Below, one piece after another: positions 1 through 5,707 of a stretch of DNA of 5,707 nt. Each line of letters begins with the position of its first letter. Position 1 is the first letter of the stretch. A program made the position numbers and the translations under genes. The notes beneath the pieces are model-generated. The model searched no databases and was not told where the DNA came from. It was given only the letters and a program-made list of their open reading frames with translations. This DNA comes from an uncultured Planctomycetaceae bacterium. GTDB taxonomy: Bacteria > Planctomycetota > Planctomycetia > Pirellulales > Pirellulaceae. The stretch is taken from assembly GCA_937967755.1 (NCBI GenBank), contig CALBTA010000002.1:1-5707 (forward strand). The letters are read 5' to 3'.

Positions 1-2081
1 CGCGCGAGCCAGCGGCTCGGTGCGCCCAGGATTTCGCGCATCGGATTTTTTTTCCGCCCCCGTTGCATTCGCCGCTGGTAGAAGCCCAGCCCCAACGCCA
101 GCAGCAAGACACTGATCATCGCAGCGGAAATTGACATCAACACCCCGCCGGCCCAGCTTCGCTCGCCCCGCAACGATTGCAAAAAGCTGGTGATGCTGGT
201 CAGAATCGGGTGGTAGATCGCCTCGTATTGACGTTCCGAATTCAACCCCAGCACATAGTCGTCCCAAAGAATTTGCACATAGTCGACCATATCTCCGATC
301 TGCGCGATGATCGCGTTGGCATCAACTTCCGCGTCATCGTCCAGGTCGGCGGGCGTTGGATCGAGACGCATCCACGCGCCGCCGGTGGTGTCTGCGCCGT
401 CCGGCAGTTCATCCTTCGGGAACTCACCGGGGGCGAGGTAGACTTCGACCCAAGCGTGGGCGTGCAACTCTCGCACCTGGTAATAGCTGCCCACGCTATT
501 CCATTCGCCCGACTTGTACCCGACAACCATCCGTGCGGGCAGGCCGACGCTACGGCACATTAAGATCATAGCGCTGGCGAAGTACTCGCAGTGCCCTGTG
601 CGGTGGTTCGCTACGAAGTCTTCGATCGGGTCTAAGGCCGGGTCTAGCTCGACATCGGGATCCAAATCGTAGTTGTACCGCCCGGGAACCTGGAAGTGGG
701 CCTCAATCGCCAGCGCTTGTTGCAGGGGTGTGGTCGCGCCGGCGTCATTGATAATCTGCTGCGCCGCGGCTTGCAGTTGCGGAAACAACGGTTCTTCCGC
801 CACGGTGAGTTGCGTAAGGTACTGCTTGCGAAAGTCGTATTGCTCGGGCGTGAACTGAGCTAGCCTTGTTCCGCGAAACGCACCGCTGCGAACGGTGTAG
901 TTCAGTTGTGGAATAATCTTCCCAGAAAGCGAGTCGTCATCGAGGACCAACTGGTTCCGAACGTAGTTGTCAGCCAGCGTAAACTGTTGCCGCTGGTGGC
1001 GGTAGACGGGATAGGTGCTGAACAACACCTTGTACCGGTCGCCGACGCCTGGTTGCAAAAACCGGTCCAGCTTCACGTCTTGAATCACCCTGCCGCGCAG
1101 CGGGTTGGCCGGCGCGAGTTCGCGGTAGGCGAATGCTGACTCGAGATCGTCCACGTCGCTCAACCAACGGCCGCTACGGTAACGCGATAGGGCTGTACCG
1201 CGCAGGTAGCACTCTCCGTTGACGACGAAGGGGCGTTCATTCTCGGCATCTTTGAACGTGACGCGCAGCACTTCGGCGTCACTTTGCAAAATCCGCCCCA
1301 TCCTCCCCAGAGAAACTTCCTCCGAAAAACCGGTCACGCTCACCGCGCTCGCCCCCGCGGAGCGCCAAGAGTTGTCGCTGGAACGGGGCACGCCGAAGAA
1401 AATTAAGGCGGTGACGACGGCGGTCAGCAAGCAGGTCGAAACGACGTGCCAGGCCAGCCGCTTGCCAAGGAGCGGGCGGGCCAGGTCGTCGCCCGCCGCG
1501 CCTGACCAGAACGTGCTGACGCCAGCCAACGGCCAACGGCGCGGCGGGCCGGGGGCGGCGCGCTCTTCATCTTCCGCTTCGCCGTCGTGAAAGCGCTCGG
1601 TCTCTCGATAGATAAACAGTAGTGACAACGACGTCAGCGCGACGAGCAAATAAACAACCAACAGCGGACCGAAGGACACGCTCAAGTTCAACGCCGACGC
1701 CACAACCACCTGCAGCAACGACAGCACGGCCAACGACCAATAGATACGCAGGCTCTTCTCTTGGAATTGCAGTACGATTTGCAAGTACACCAACAGGTTC
1801 GCCACGGCGATCAAGGCGCTTTGGTTGTCGCGGCCGCCGTAGGTCACGTCCACAATGGAATAAGTCACCGCCAGCAGCGCGGCGATGTTGGCAAGGTTTC
1901 GATTCAAACGAAATATGCCCAGCGAATCGGTCAAGACAATCGAGGCGACCGCGGAGAGGATCGCGATGCTTGGCAAAAATACACTTTGCTGCCCCAGCCC
2001 CAGCAGCAACGTCCCCAGCGCCGACGCAATCGCGACGGAGATTTGCACGGCAAGCCGCAATTTATCTGGTGTGTCCAACAT
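1..2081 (-). CDS. TgpA-like membrane transglutaminase (DUF3488 + transglutaminase core), 3' end missing
   Basis: The reading frame is open from the ATG at 2081 to the left edge (693 full codons, no stop), so the C-terminus is missing. Residues are counted from that ATG. Residues 11-157 hold about six hydrophobic segments of DUF3488/TgpA-N type (for example YWSLAVLSLLQVVVAS near 114-129). A polar loop follows at 160-208, then another membrane segment at 210-231. An exported region of about 400 residues carries the transglutaminase core with its full triad: Cys498 in GHCEYFAS, His542 in HAHAWVEVY and Asp574 in RLDPTP. A last membrane segment lies at about 644-668, followed by a basic tail (RRMQRGRKKNP). 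The family is known for an extracytoplasmic papain-like fold of transglutaminase or peptidase type; the substrate here is unknown. It is the third gene after moxR-like and DUF58 genes. The start may instead be the in-frame GTG at 2087, which has better ribosome-site spacing. A DUF4129 domain often follows in relatives but cannot be seen here. Confidence 0.93.
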   Translation of the reverse strand, partial: MLDTPDKLRLAVQISVAIASALGTLLLGLGQQSVFLPSIAILSAVASIVLTDSLGIFRLNRNLANIAALLAVTYSIVDVTYGGRDNQSALIAVANLLVYLQIVLQFQEKSLRIYWSLAVLSLLQVVVASALNLSVSFGPLLVVYLLVALTSLSLLFIYRETERFHDGEAEDEERAAPGPPRRWPLAGVSTFWSGAAGDDLARPLLGKRLAWHVVSTCLLTAVVTALIFFGVPRSSDNSWRSAGASAVSVTGFSEEVSLGRMGRILQSDAEVLRVTFKDAENERPFVVNGECYLRGTALSRYRSGRWLSDVDDLESAFAYRELAPANPLRGRVIQDVKLDRFLQPGVGDRYKVLFSTYPVYRHQRQQFTLADNYVRNQLVLDDDSLSGKIIPQLNYTVRSGAFRGTRLAQFTPEQYDFRKQYLTQLTVAEEPLFPQLQAAAQQIINDAGATTPLQQALAIEAHFQVPGRYNYDLDPDVELDPALDPIEDFVANHRTGHCEYFASAMILMCRSVGLPARMVVGYKSGEWNSVGSYYQVRELHAHAWVEVYLAPGEFPKDELPDGADTTGGAWMRLDPTPADLDDDAEVDANAIIAQIGDMVDYVQILWDDYVLGLNSERQYEAIYHPILTSITSFLQSLRGERSWAGGVLMSISAAMISVLLLALGLGFYQRRMQRGRKKNPMREILGAPSRWLA
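46..53 (-). repeat. A8 homopolymer in the transglutaminase gene
   Basis: Eight consecutive A on the coding strand form codons 677-679 (AAA AAA AAT) just after the final membrane segment, coding for the Lys-Lys-Asn of the basic tail. Such tracts are prone to polymerase slippage and to sequencing or assembly error. All three frames stay open from here to the window edge, so the correct frame beyond it cannot be checked from this window. Confidence 0.85.
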
Positions 2082-2089
2082 CGCCACGT

Positions 2090-3277
2090 TCAGGCCACCT
2101 CAAAGTATTCGAACAATTCCGCGGCGGAGACGTCAATGCCGCGGATTTCCCGCAGCGCGTTCCGCAGGGCGGGGTCGTCCCACACTGCGGAAAATCGCTG
2201 CGTATCCTGCAAATCGCACGGTCGAGTGCCGACCACCACCGTCATCGTGCCGTGCGGAATCTCGTGCATCGATTGCGCAAGCAACTCGGGCAAGTGATCG
2301 CGGCGGGTGCTTTTTGCCTGCGCAAGTTGCTCCATGATCTCGGTCAACAAGGGGCGGGAACCAGCGCCCCGTTTCCAACTGATCTCTCGACCGGCGATGC
2401 CGATCCCAATTTCGCTGCCGCCGTTGCGGCAAATTTCTTCCGCCACGGTCGCGGCGAAACTGATCGCCAGTTCCACGTTGTCACGCTCGGCGTCGCTGGC
2501 ACCGGCCGGCTCCCACAGGTCGAGCAACAGCACGATGTCTTGTGAACGCGGGCGCTCGAATTGCCGCACAGCCAAGGCGTTGCGGCGGGCGGATGTGCGC
2601 CAGTGAATCCACCGCCGGCTATCGCCGCTGCGCCAATCGCGCAGCCCATAGAAATCGCCCTCGACCAACCCTTGCCGCGATTGCGATCCGCCCACGCCGA
2701 CCAGCGTCGCCTGGCTGATCTGTTTCCAGCGTGGCGAAAGGCGGCCGGGCCGGGGGAAGACGATCAGTTCTTCCGTATCGGCCACGGTCAACGTTCGCCG
2801 CACTAGCCCCAGCGGAAAGCGTGTGGAGACATGGAAGGGGCCAAATTCGTACCGCCCCCGTTCCATCAGCCGGCCTTGGTAAGACTGGATGTCGGTCTTG
2901 CCCGCTTCGACTAGCGGGAAGAAGACTTCCGCGAGCATTGCTTCTTGCTCTTGGGAATCGTCGGCCCGGCGGATGCGATCGGTGACGACGATCGCCGAAC
3001 TGTCGCCGCGCTTCGCGATGCCCGTGGCGGCAAATTCGACGACCAACAAGTCGCCGGCGCAAACGCCCTCAGGCAGAATTCGCTTCACCCGCAAGCGGCC
3101 CAGCGACACCATGACCATCCGCCAGTTGTAGATCAGCGGCCCAATCATCATGCCGGCCAGCACGAACAACAAGTTAATCCCGCGCAACACGCCACCGCCA
3201 ATGATGAACGCCAGCACCACCGTGTAGTACAAGCCTTCAAGGCAGATGGTCAGCCGGTATTTGCCGTTCATCTTCAT
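2090..3277 (-). CDS. DUF58 domain protein with two N-terminal membrane segments
   Basis: This is a 395-residue protein counted from the ATG at 3277. Two adjacent hydrophobic segments (about residues 16-34 and 36-52, around the motif GINLLFVLAGMMIGPL) anchor it in the membrane. A beta-rich stretch follows, with FGPFHVSTRFPLGL at about 145-158. The DUF58 signature then appears at about 211-241 (GLRDWRSGDSRRWIHWRTSA and ALAVRQFE). A VWA-like core comes next, beginning DIVLLLDLWEP at about 247-257. The usual MIDAS DxSxS reads D-L-W-E-P, so metal binding of the standard kind is doubtful. DUF58 proteins are typical neighbours and presumed clients of MoxR ATPases; no enzymatic activity is established. 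The start is uncertain. A GTG at 3325, 2 nt after the moxR stop, would add 16 residues, and an ATG at 3271 would remove two. I prefer 3277 because relatives begin shortly before the RLT..EG.YY motif, but no clear Shine-Dalgarno supports any of the three. Confidence 0.93.
   Translation of the reverse strand: MKMNGKYRLTICLEGLYYTVVLAFIIGGGVLRGINLLFVLAGMMIGPLIYNWRMVMVSLGRLRVKRILPEGVCAGDLLVVEFAATGIAKRGDSSAIVVTDRIRRADDSQEQEAMLAEVFFPLVEAGKTDIQSYQGRLMERGRYEFGPFHVSTRFPLGLVRRTLTVADTEELIVFPRPGRLSPRWKQISQATLVGVGGSQSRQGLVEGDFYGLRDWRSGDSRRWIHWRTSARRNALAVRQFERPRSQDIVLLLDLWEPAGASDAERDNVELAISFAATVAEEICRNGGSEIGIGIAGREISWKRGAGSRPLLTEIMEQLAQAKSTRRDHLPELLAQSMHEIPHGTMTVVVGTRPCDLQDTQRFSAVWDDPALRNALREIRGIDVSAAELFEYFEVA
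2095..2101 (-). promoter_or_regulatory. Ribosome binding site for the transglutaminase gene
   Basis: On the minus strand, GAGGTGG lies inside the last codons of the DUF58 gene and contains GAGGTG, a good match to the 16S anti-Shine-Dalgarno. It is 7 nt from an in-frame GTG at 2087 and 13 nt from the ATG at 2081. The spacing favours GTG at 2087, which would add two residues. The overlap with the upstream gene suggests translational coupling. Confidence 0.5.
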
Positions 3278-3327
3278 TGGCTTGAATTGAATTTTGCGGC
3301 AGCTTGCCCCGCGAAAGACGACCACAC

Positions 3328-4320
3328 CTACTGCGGAACGGGCACCTGCTCAACAATCCGGTGGACGAGCGCTTCGACGGCTTGGGTGTAACGCCCGTGC
3401 AGGTAGCCCTTGGTAATCACCCGGTGCGACAACACCGGCACGGCCAGTTGTTTGATGTCGTCCGGCACGACGAATTGCCGGCCTTCGATCAGTGCCAGGC
3501 TTTGCGCGGCCCGGTAAAGGCAAAGTGTGCCGCGCGTGCTGACGCCCACGTGCAATTCTTCGCTCTCGCGTGTGGCCTCGATGATGTCCAACAGATATTC
3601 GTTGATCGCTTCATCGACTGTGACCGACCGCACCGCCCGCTGCAACTGCAACACCTGTTCGATTCCCAACACCGGCCGCAAATCTTCGACCGGTTCGTGA
3701 TCGCGATGAATCGACAGCACTTGCCGTTCGCTTTCGCGATCCGGGTAGCCCATGGAGATCCGCATTAGGAACCGGTCCAACTGGCTTTCCGGCAACGGGT
3801 ACGTCCCTTCGAATTCAAACGGGTTTTGCGTGGCGATAACCATGAACGGCGCGGGCAATTGGTGCGTGGTGCCATCGACCGAACCCTGCATGTCGCTCAT
3901 CGCTTCCAGCAGCGCGCTTTGGGTCCGTGGCGGCGTGCGGTTAATCTCATCCGCCAAAATGACGTTGGCGAAGACCGGCCCGCGGTGGAACGTGAAGCTT
4001 CCCTCCTTCGCGTTGAAAATGCTGGTGCCGACAATGTCGCTGGGAAGCAAATCAGGCGTGAATTGAATCCGGGAAAACTGTCCGTCGATGCTTCGGGCCA
4101 GCGCCTTGGCCGCCAGCGTCTTGCCGACGCCCGGCACGTCTTCCAGCAACAGATGTTCGCCCGCCAGCAAACTGACCAGGCACATCCGCACGACTTGCGT
4201 CTTCCCCAGCACCACCTGCGATATGTTTCCCTCGAGCTGCTGAACGAGCGTGGCGATCTCGGTGGTCATAGGCGAGTTTACGGGATGAGAATTCAAAGAG
4301 ACCGTGTTCGGCTCCCTCAT
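3328..4320 (-). CDS. MoxR-family AAA+ ATPase
   Basis: This is a 330-residue protein of usual MoxR length with all core ATPase motifs. Walker A is DVPGVGKT at 61-68. Walker B is VILADEINR at 120-128, with Asp124 and Glu125. Sensor 1 is ATQNP at 163-167. An arginine-finger candidate is Arg183 in ESQLDRFLM. A sensor-2-type motif, GVSTRG, lies at 259-264 in the C-terminal lid domain. It has no membrane segment, so it is cytoplasmic. MoxR ATPases are thought to remodel or load metal-binding or VWA-type partners; the DUF58 protein encoded immediately downstream is the obvious candidate. It is the first gene of the minus-strand cluster. The ATG at 4320 is the longest start. An in-frame ATG at 4269 (residue 18, MTTEIATLV) gives 313 residues and fits the beginning of most family members as well or better. 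Neither start has a convincing Shine-Dalgarno. Confidence 0.95.
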   Translation of the reverse strand: MREPNTVSLNSHPVNSPMTTEIATLVQQLEGNISQVVLGKTQVVRMCLVSLLAGEHLLLEDVPGVGKTLAAKALARSIDGQFSRIQFTPDLLPSDIVGTSIFNAKEGSFTFHRGPVFANVILADEINRTPPRTQSALLEAMSDMQGSVDGTTHQLPAPFMVIATQNPFEFEGTYPLPESQLDRFLMRISMGYPDRESERQVLSIHRDHEPVEDLRPVLGIEQVLQLQRAVRSVTVDEAINEYLLDIIEATRESEELHVGVSTRGTLCLYRAAQSLALIEGRQFVVPDDIKQLAVPVLSHRVITKGYLHGRYTQAVEALVHRIVEQVPVPQ

Positions 4321-4346
4321 ACTACTTAGTTCAGCCGGATTTGTCT

Positions 4347-4374
4347 GCTATCTTCCGATTCGGTGATGCGTCAA
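4347..4374 (-). promoter_or_regulatory. Weak candidate promoter for the moxR-like operon
   Basis: On the minus strand, TTGACG (plus-strand CGTCAA at 4369-4374) matches the -35 consensus at 5 of 6 positions. The best-spaced -10 is GATAGC (plus-strand 4347-4352), 16 nt away, and it matches at only 3 of 6. The location is right, about 27 nt before the ATG at 4320, but the -10 is poor. Confidence 0.25.
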
Positions 4375-4385
4375 TCGCTTGCGAT
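4374..4385. promoter_or_regulatory. Short dyad between and over the divergent -35 elements (possible operator)
   Basis: ATCGC-TT-GCGAT is a perfect inverted repeat with 5-bp arms and a 2-nt centre. It overlaps the plus-strand -35 candidate fully and touches the end of the minus-strand -35 candidate, a position from which a bound protein could affect both directions. Arms this short can occur by chance, and no regulator gene is visible in the window. Confidence 0.25.
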
Positions 4386-4408
4386 CTTCACAAATCGGGT
4401 GTTATTAT
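4379..4408 (+). promoter_or_regulatory. Candidate sigma70-type promoter for the zinc-ribbon/TM gene
   Basis: A -10-like TATTAT at 4403-4408 matches the consensus at 5 of 6 positions. It is preceded by TG at 4400-4401 and one base, which makes an extended -10. A -35-like TTGCGA at 4379-4384 (4 of 6) lies 18 nt upstream. Transcription would begin near 4415, leaving a leader of about 88 nt before the ATG at 4503. Planctomycete promoters are poorly characterised, so this rests on a general bacterial consensus. Confidence 0.45.
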
Positions 4409-4421
4409 AGAAGGTTGAAAC

Positions 4422-4437
4422 CAGCCTCCCCCGGCTG
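4422..4437 (+). other. Small stem-loop in the predicted leader
   Basis: CAGCC at 4422-4426 pairs with GGCTG at 4433-4437 around a 6-nt C-rich loop. It lies in the predicted untranslated leader of the rightward gene, just after the inferred start of transcription. The stem is only 5 bp and has no U-tract, so it is not a terminator. Any regulatory role is speculative. Confidence 0.25.
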
Positions 4438-4474
4438 TGCTGCTCTGCCGCCGAGAATTTGGCTCAATCGCGTC

Positions 4475-4487
4475 CAGGAACAGGAAC
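4475..4487 (+). repeat. CAGGAA tandem pair upstream of the ATG at 4503
   Basis: Two copies of CAGGAA followed by C lie in tandem at 4475-4487. Each contains an AGGA core that resembles a Shine-Dalgarno, but the nearer one is about 16 nt from the ATG, longer than usual. It could be a ribosome site at poor spacing or simply chance. Confidence 0.3.
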
Positions 4488-4502
4488 AAGCGGCGATCCG
4501 CA

Positions 4503-5707
4503 ATGGCGCAAGCCCACCACGATTCGAGCTTCGAATTGAAGTTCGTGCCGGTTGCCGGCAACGAACGGATACCGGCGTGGGGACCTGTGCCCGCACGCAA
4601 CGGCAAGGTCGACGAGCTTCCGATGCTCGACCTGAACTCTTCAGAGCCGCTGCCGGACTTTCCGGAGCGCCCGCTGCCTTCGCCGCGCAGCTTTACCGAG
4701 ATGCCATCGTTGGCCGCCGTTTCGCTGCCGCATAGCAGCCAGCGAACCGCCTCCGGCCTATGGCTGCAAGGCGATGTGTTGATGTGCCCTTGCCCAGATT
4801 GTTCGGCGCCGATGTCGGTCCGCGTTTGGCTAATGGTCGCCGATTGTTGGAAGTGCGGCACCAGCATCGAACTTTCCGAAGAACAAGAGCGCGAAGCCCG
4901 CGAACTGCTGCGCCAGCGCGACGAGGCAATGCGGCGAGGGCGCAGTGCTGCAAGCCATGCGAAAAACGGAGCGGCACCACTGCCCTCCGCTGCGGAAGAT
5001 GCCCAGCGCGGAATCGTACAAGCCGATGTCGCTGCCCCCAGCGCCAGGTCAGATACCGACCGCACCAACGGCAAAGCCGATCCTCGCCAGGCCACGGGCG
5101 AGCAGGCAAGGCATCACGCGGAGCGCGAAGGTCAACGCGAAGGCGTTCAGCAAGATGCGCAACGCCAGCGCCGGCGGCGCCGCGCGGCAGCCGAGCGTCC
5201 CGTCGGCGCTCGGGCGAAGATTCGCAAGATGGCGGTCGCGGGCGGCGTGCGGGTCTGGCTTTCCGACATGTTCGGTAACATGCCGGCCTGGCTGGTCAGC
5301 TTTGTATTTCACGTCGTGATGCTGATTCTGCTCAACCTGCTGTTCATGACTGAAAAGGAAGAAGAAGTTGACATTCTGCTGACGACGGAAGTCAGTTCCC
5401 AGCAGAAGGAAGGGGGCGATACGACCGCCCAACTGGCAACGGACGATGTCGTCTTTGATCTGCCCGTGCCGAGCCAGGATTATCTGACCAACGAGGCGAA
5501 GCGACAGGTTTTGCTGAAGGCCGATCAAGACGCCCGCACGCTGCGGCTCGACCCCAACGACCCCACGCCCGATTTGCCGCCGCTGGCCAAAGTGCAAAAC
5601 CTTTTGACATCGGAAGACACCGTGCGCCGCACGTTCGCCGCGCGCGACCCGCGGATGCGCGTCGAAATGGTCAAAGCGGAAGGGGGCACGACGCTGACCG
5701 AAGCGGC
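4503..5707 (+). CDS. Zinc-ribbon, single-TM protein with exported C-terminal region, 3' end missing
   Basis: The frame is open from the ATG at 4503 to the right edge (401 full codons). The N-terminal 90 residues are Pro- and Leu-rich with no recognised fold. A zinc-ribbon-like knuckle pair follows: Cys97-x2-Cys100 and Cys115-x2-Cys118, with an extra Cys at 95 (CPCPDC and CWKCG). Residues 125-235 form a charged linker rich in Glu, Arg, Gln and Ala (REGQREG, RQRRRRRAA). One membrane helix lies at about 261-282 (PAWLVSFVFHVVMLILLNLL). Arg/Lys before it and EKEEEVD after it predict that the N-terminus is inside and the C-terminus outside. The last visible residues (RMRVEMVKAEGGTTLTEA) resemble the lead-in to squalene-cyclase/prenyltransferase-like repeats in planctomycetal proteins; this is a judgement from memory. 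It is divergent from the moxR-like operon. A GTG at 4437 is an in-frame alternative start. AGGA motifs at 4476 and 4482 lie rather far upstream of the ATG. The function is unknown. Confidence 0.85.
   Translation, partial: MAQAHHDSSFELKFVPVAGNERIPAWGPVPARNGKVDELPMLDLNSSEPLPDFPERPLPSPRSFTEMPSLAAVSLPHSSQRTASGLWLQGDVLMCPCPDCSAPMSVRVWLMVADCWKCGTSIELSEEQEREARELLRQRDEAMRRGRSAASHAKNGAAPLPSAAEDAQRGIVQADVAAPSARSDTDRTNGKADPRQATGEQARHHAEREGQREGVQQDAQRQRRRRRAAAERPVGARAKIRKMAVAGGVRVWLSDMFGNMPAWLVSFVFHVVMLILLNLLFMTEKEEEVDILLTTEVSSQQKEGGDTTAQLATDDVVFDLPVPSQDYLTNEAKRQVLLKADQDARTLRLDPNDPTPDLPPLAKVQNLLTSEDTVRRTFAARDPRMRVEMVKAEGGTTLTEA

Larger units (their letters stand above)
4321..4502. promoter_or_regulatory. 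Divergent intergenic regulatory region
   Basis: These 182 nt separate the moxR-like gene (leftward) from the zinc-ribbon/TM gene (rightward). This is the only intergenic stretch of any size in the window, so transcription of both units probably begins here. It is more AT-rich around 4390-4420 than the flanking genes. It holds the promoter candidates, dyad and stem-loop listed separately. The open frames crossing it show no coding signal that I trust. Confidence 0.7.

Noticed and set aside
177..563. 128-codon plus-strand open frame near the left edge
   Set aside because: It is antisense to the transglutaminase catalytic region (Cys498, His542, Asp574) and has no independent support.
1622..2545. 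307-codon plus-strand open frame
   Set aside because: It lies antisense across the end of the DUF58 gene and the start of the transglutaminase gene, both of which have clear domain motifs. Its translation is Arg/Pro/Ala-rich with no recognisable domain, as expected of a shadow frame in GC-rich DNA.
3826..4329. 167-codon plus-strand open frame antisense to moxR
   Set aside because: The opposite strand encodes Walker A, Walker B, sensor 1 and sensor 2 of a MoxR ATPase. This frame is Arg/Gln/His-rich noise.
4422..4437. Stem-loop as an intrinsic terminator
   Set aside because: The stem is only 5 bp, there is no following T-tract, and it sits between divergent genes where no transcript should end.
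4388..5095. 235-codon minus-strand open frame opposite the zinc-ribbon gene
   Set aside because: It is low-complexity Ser/Arg/Ala sequence with no domain and runs across the intergenic region and antisense to the plus-strand gene, which has a coherent zinc ribbon.
5124..5143. CGCGAAGG repeated at 12-nt spacing as a regulatory or CRISPR-like repeat
   Set aside because: There are only two copies, both inside the coding sequence, where they encode the REGQREG part of the charged linker.
5049..5597. 182-codon minus-strand open frame
   Set aside because: It is antisense to the membrane helix and exported part of the plus-strand gene. Its translation is rich in His, Gln and Arg and shows no family features.

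Overview
The window looks chromosomal and most likely comes from a member of the Planctomycetota. The base composition is moderately GC-rich. The gene set is a MoxR-type AAA+ ATPase, a DUF58 protein and a TgpA-like membrane transglutaminase, divergent from a zinc-ribbon/one-TM protein of a style I associate with that phylum. The lineage is inferred from protein style, not from a marker gene. Nothing mobile, no RNA gene and no CRISPR array was seen.

Layout. On the minus strand, from about 4320 down through position 1, three tightly packed genes form an apparent operon: moxR-like ATPase (4320-3328), DUF58 (about 3277 or 3325 to 2090), and the transglutaminase (about 2081 or 2087 to beyond position 1, so its 3' end is missing). 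The moxR-to-DUF58 gap is 2 or 50 nt and the DUF58-to-transglutaminase gap is 2 or 8 nt, depending on the starts chosen. A 182-nt divergent intergenic region (4321-4502) holds a good candidate promoter for the plus strand, a weaker one for the minus strand, a short dyad between and over their -35 elements, and a small stem-loop in the predicted leader. On the plus strand, from 4503 to the right edge, is an unfinished gene for a protein with a cytoplasmic zinc ribbon, an Arg/Glu/Gln/Ala-rich linker, one membrane segment and an exported region. Its last visible residues resemble the lead-in to a squalene-cyclase-like repeat domain.

How the genes may work together. MoxR ATPases are commonly encoded next to DUF58 or VWA proteins and are thought to act on them in chaperone-like fashion. 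The TgpA-like protein places a transglutaminase-fold domain, with its Cys-His-Asp triad intact, outside the cytoplasmic membrane. The three-gene set is a known conserved neighbourhood whose cellular role is poorly defined. The divergent gene could be a partner or client because it also spans the membrane and shares the regulatory region, but that rests on position only. I did not find a clearly undescribed system. The most unusual item is the architecture of the divergent protein.
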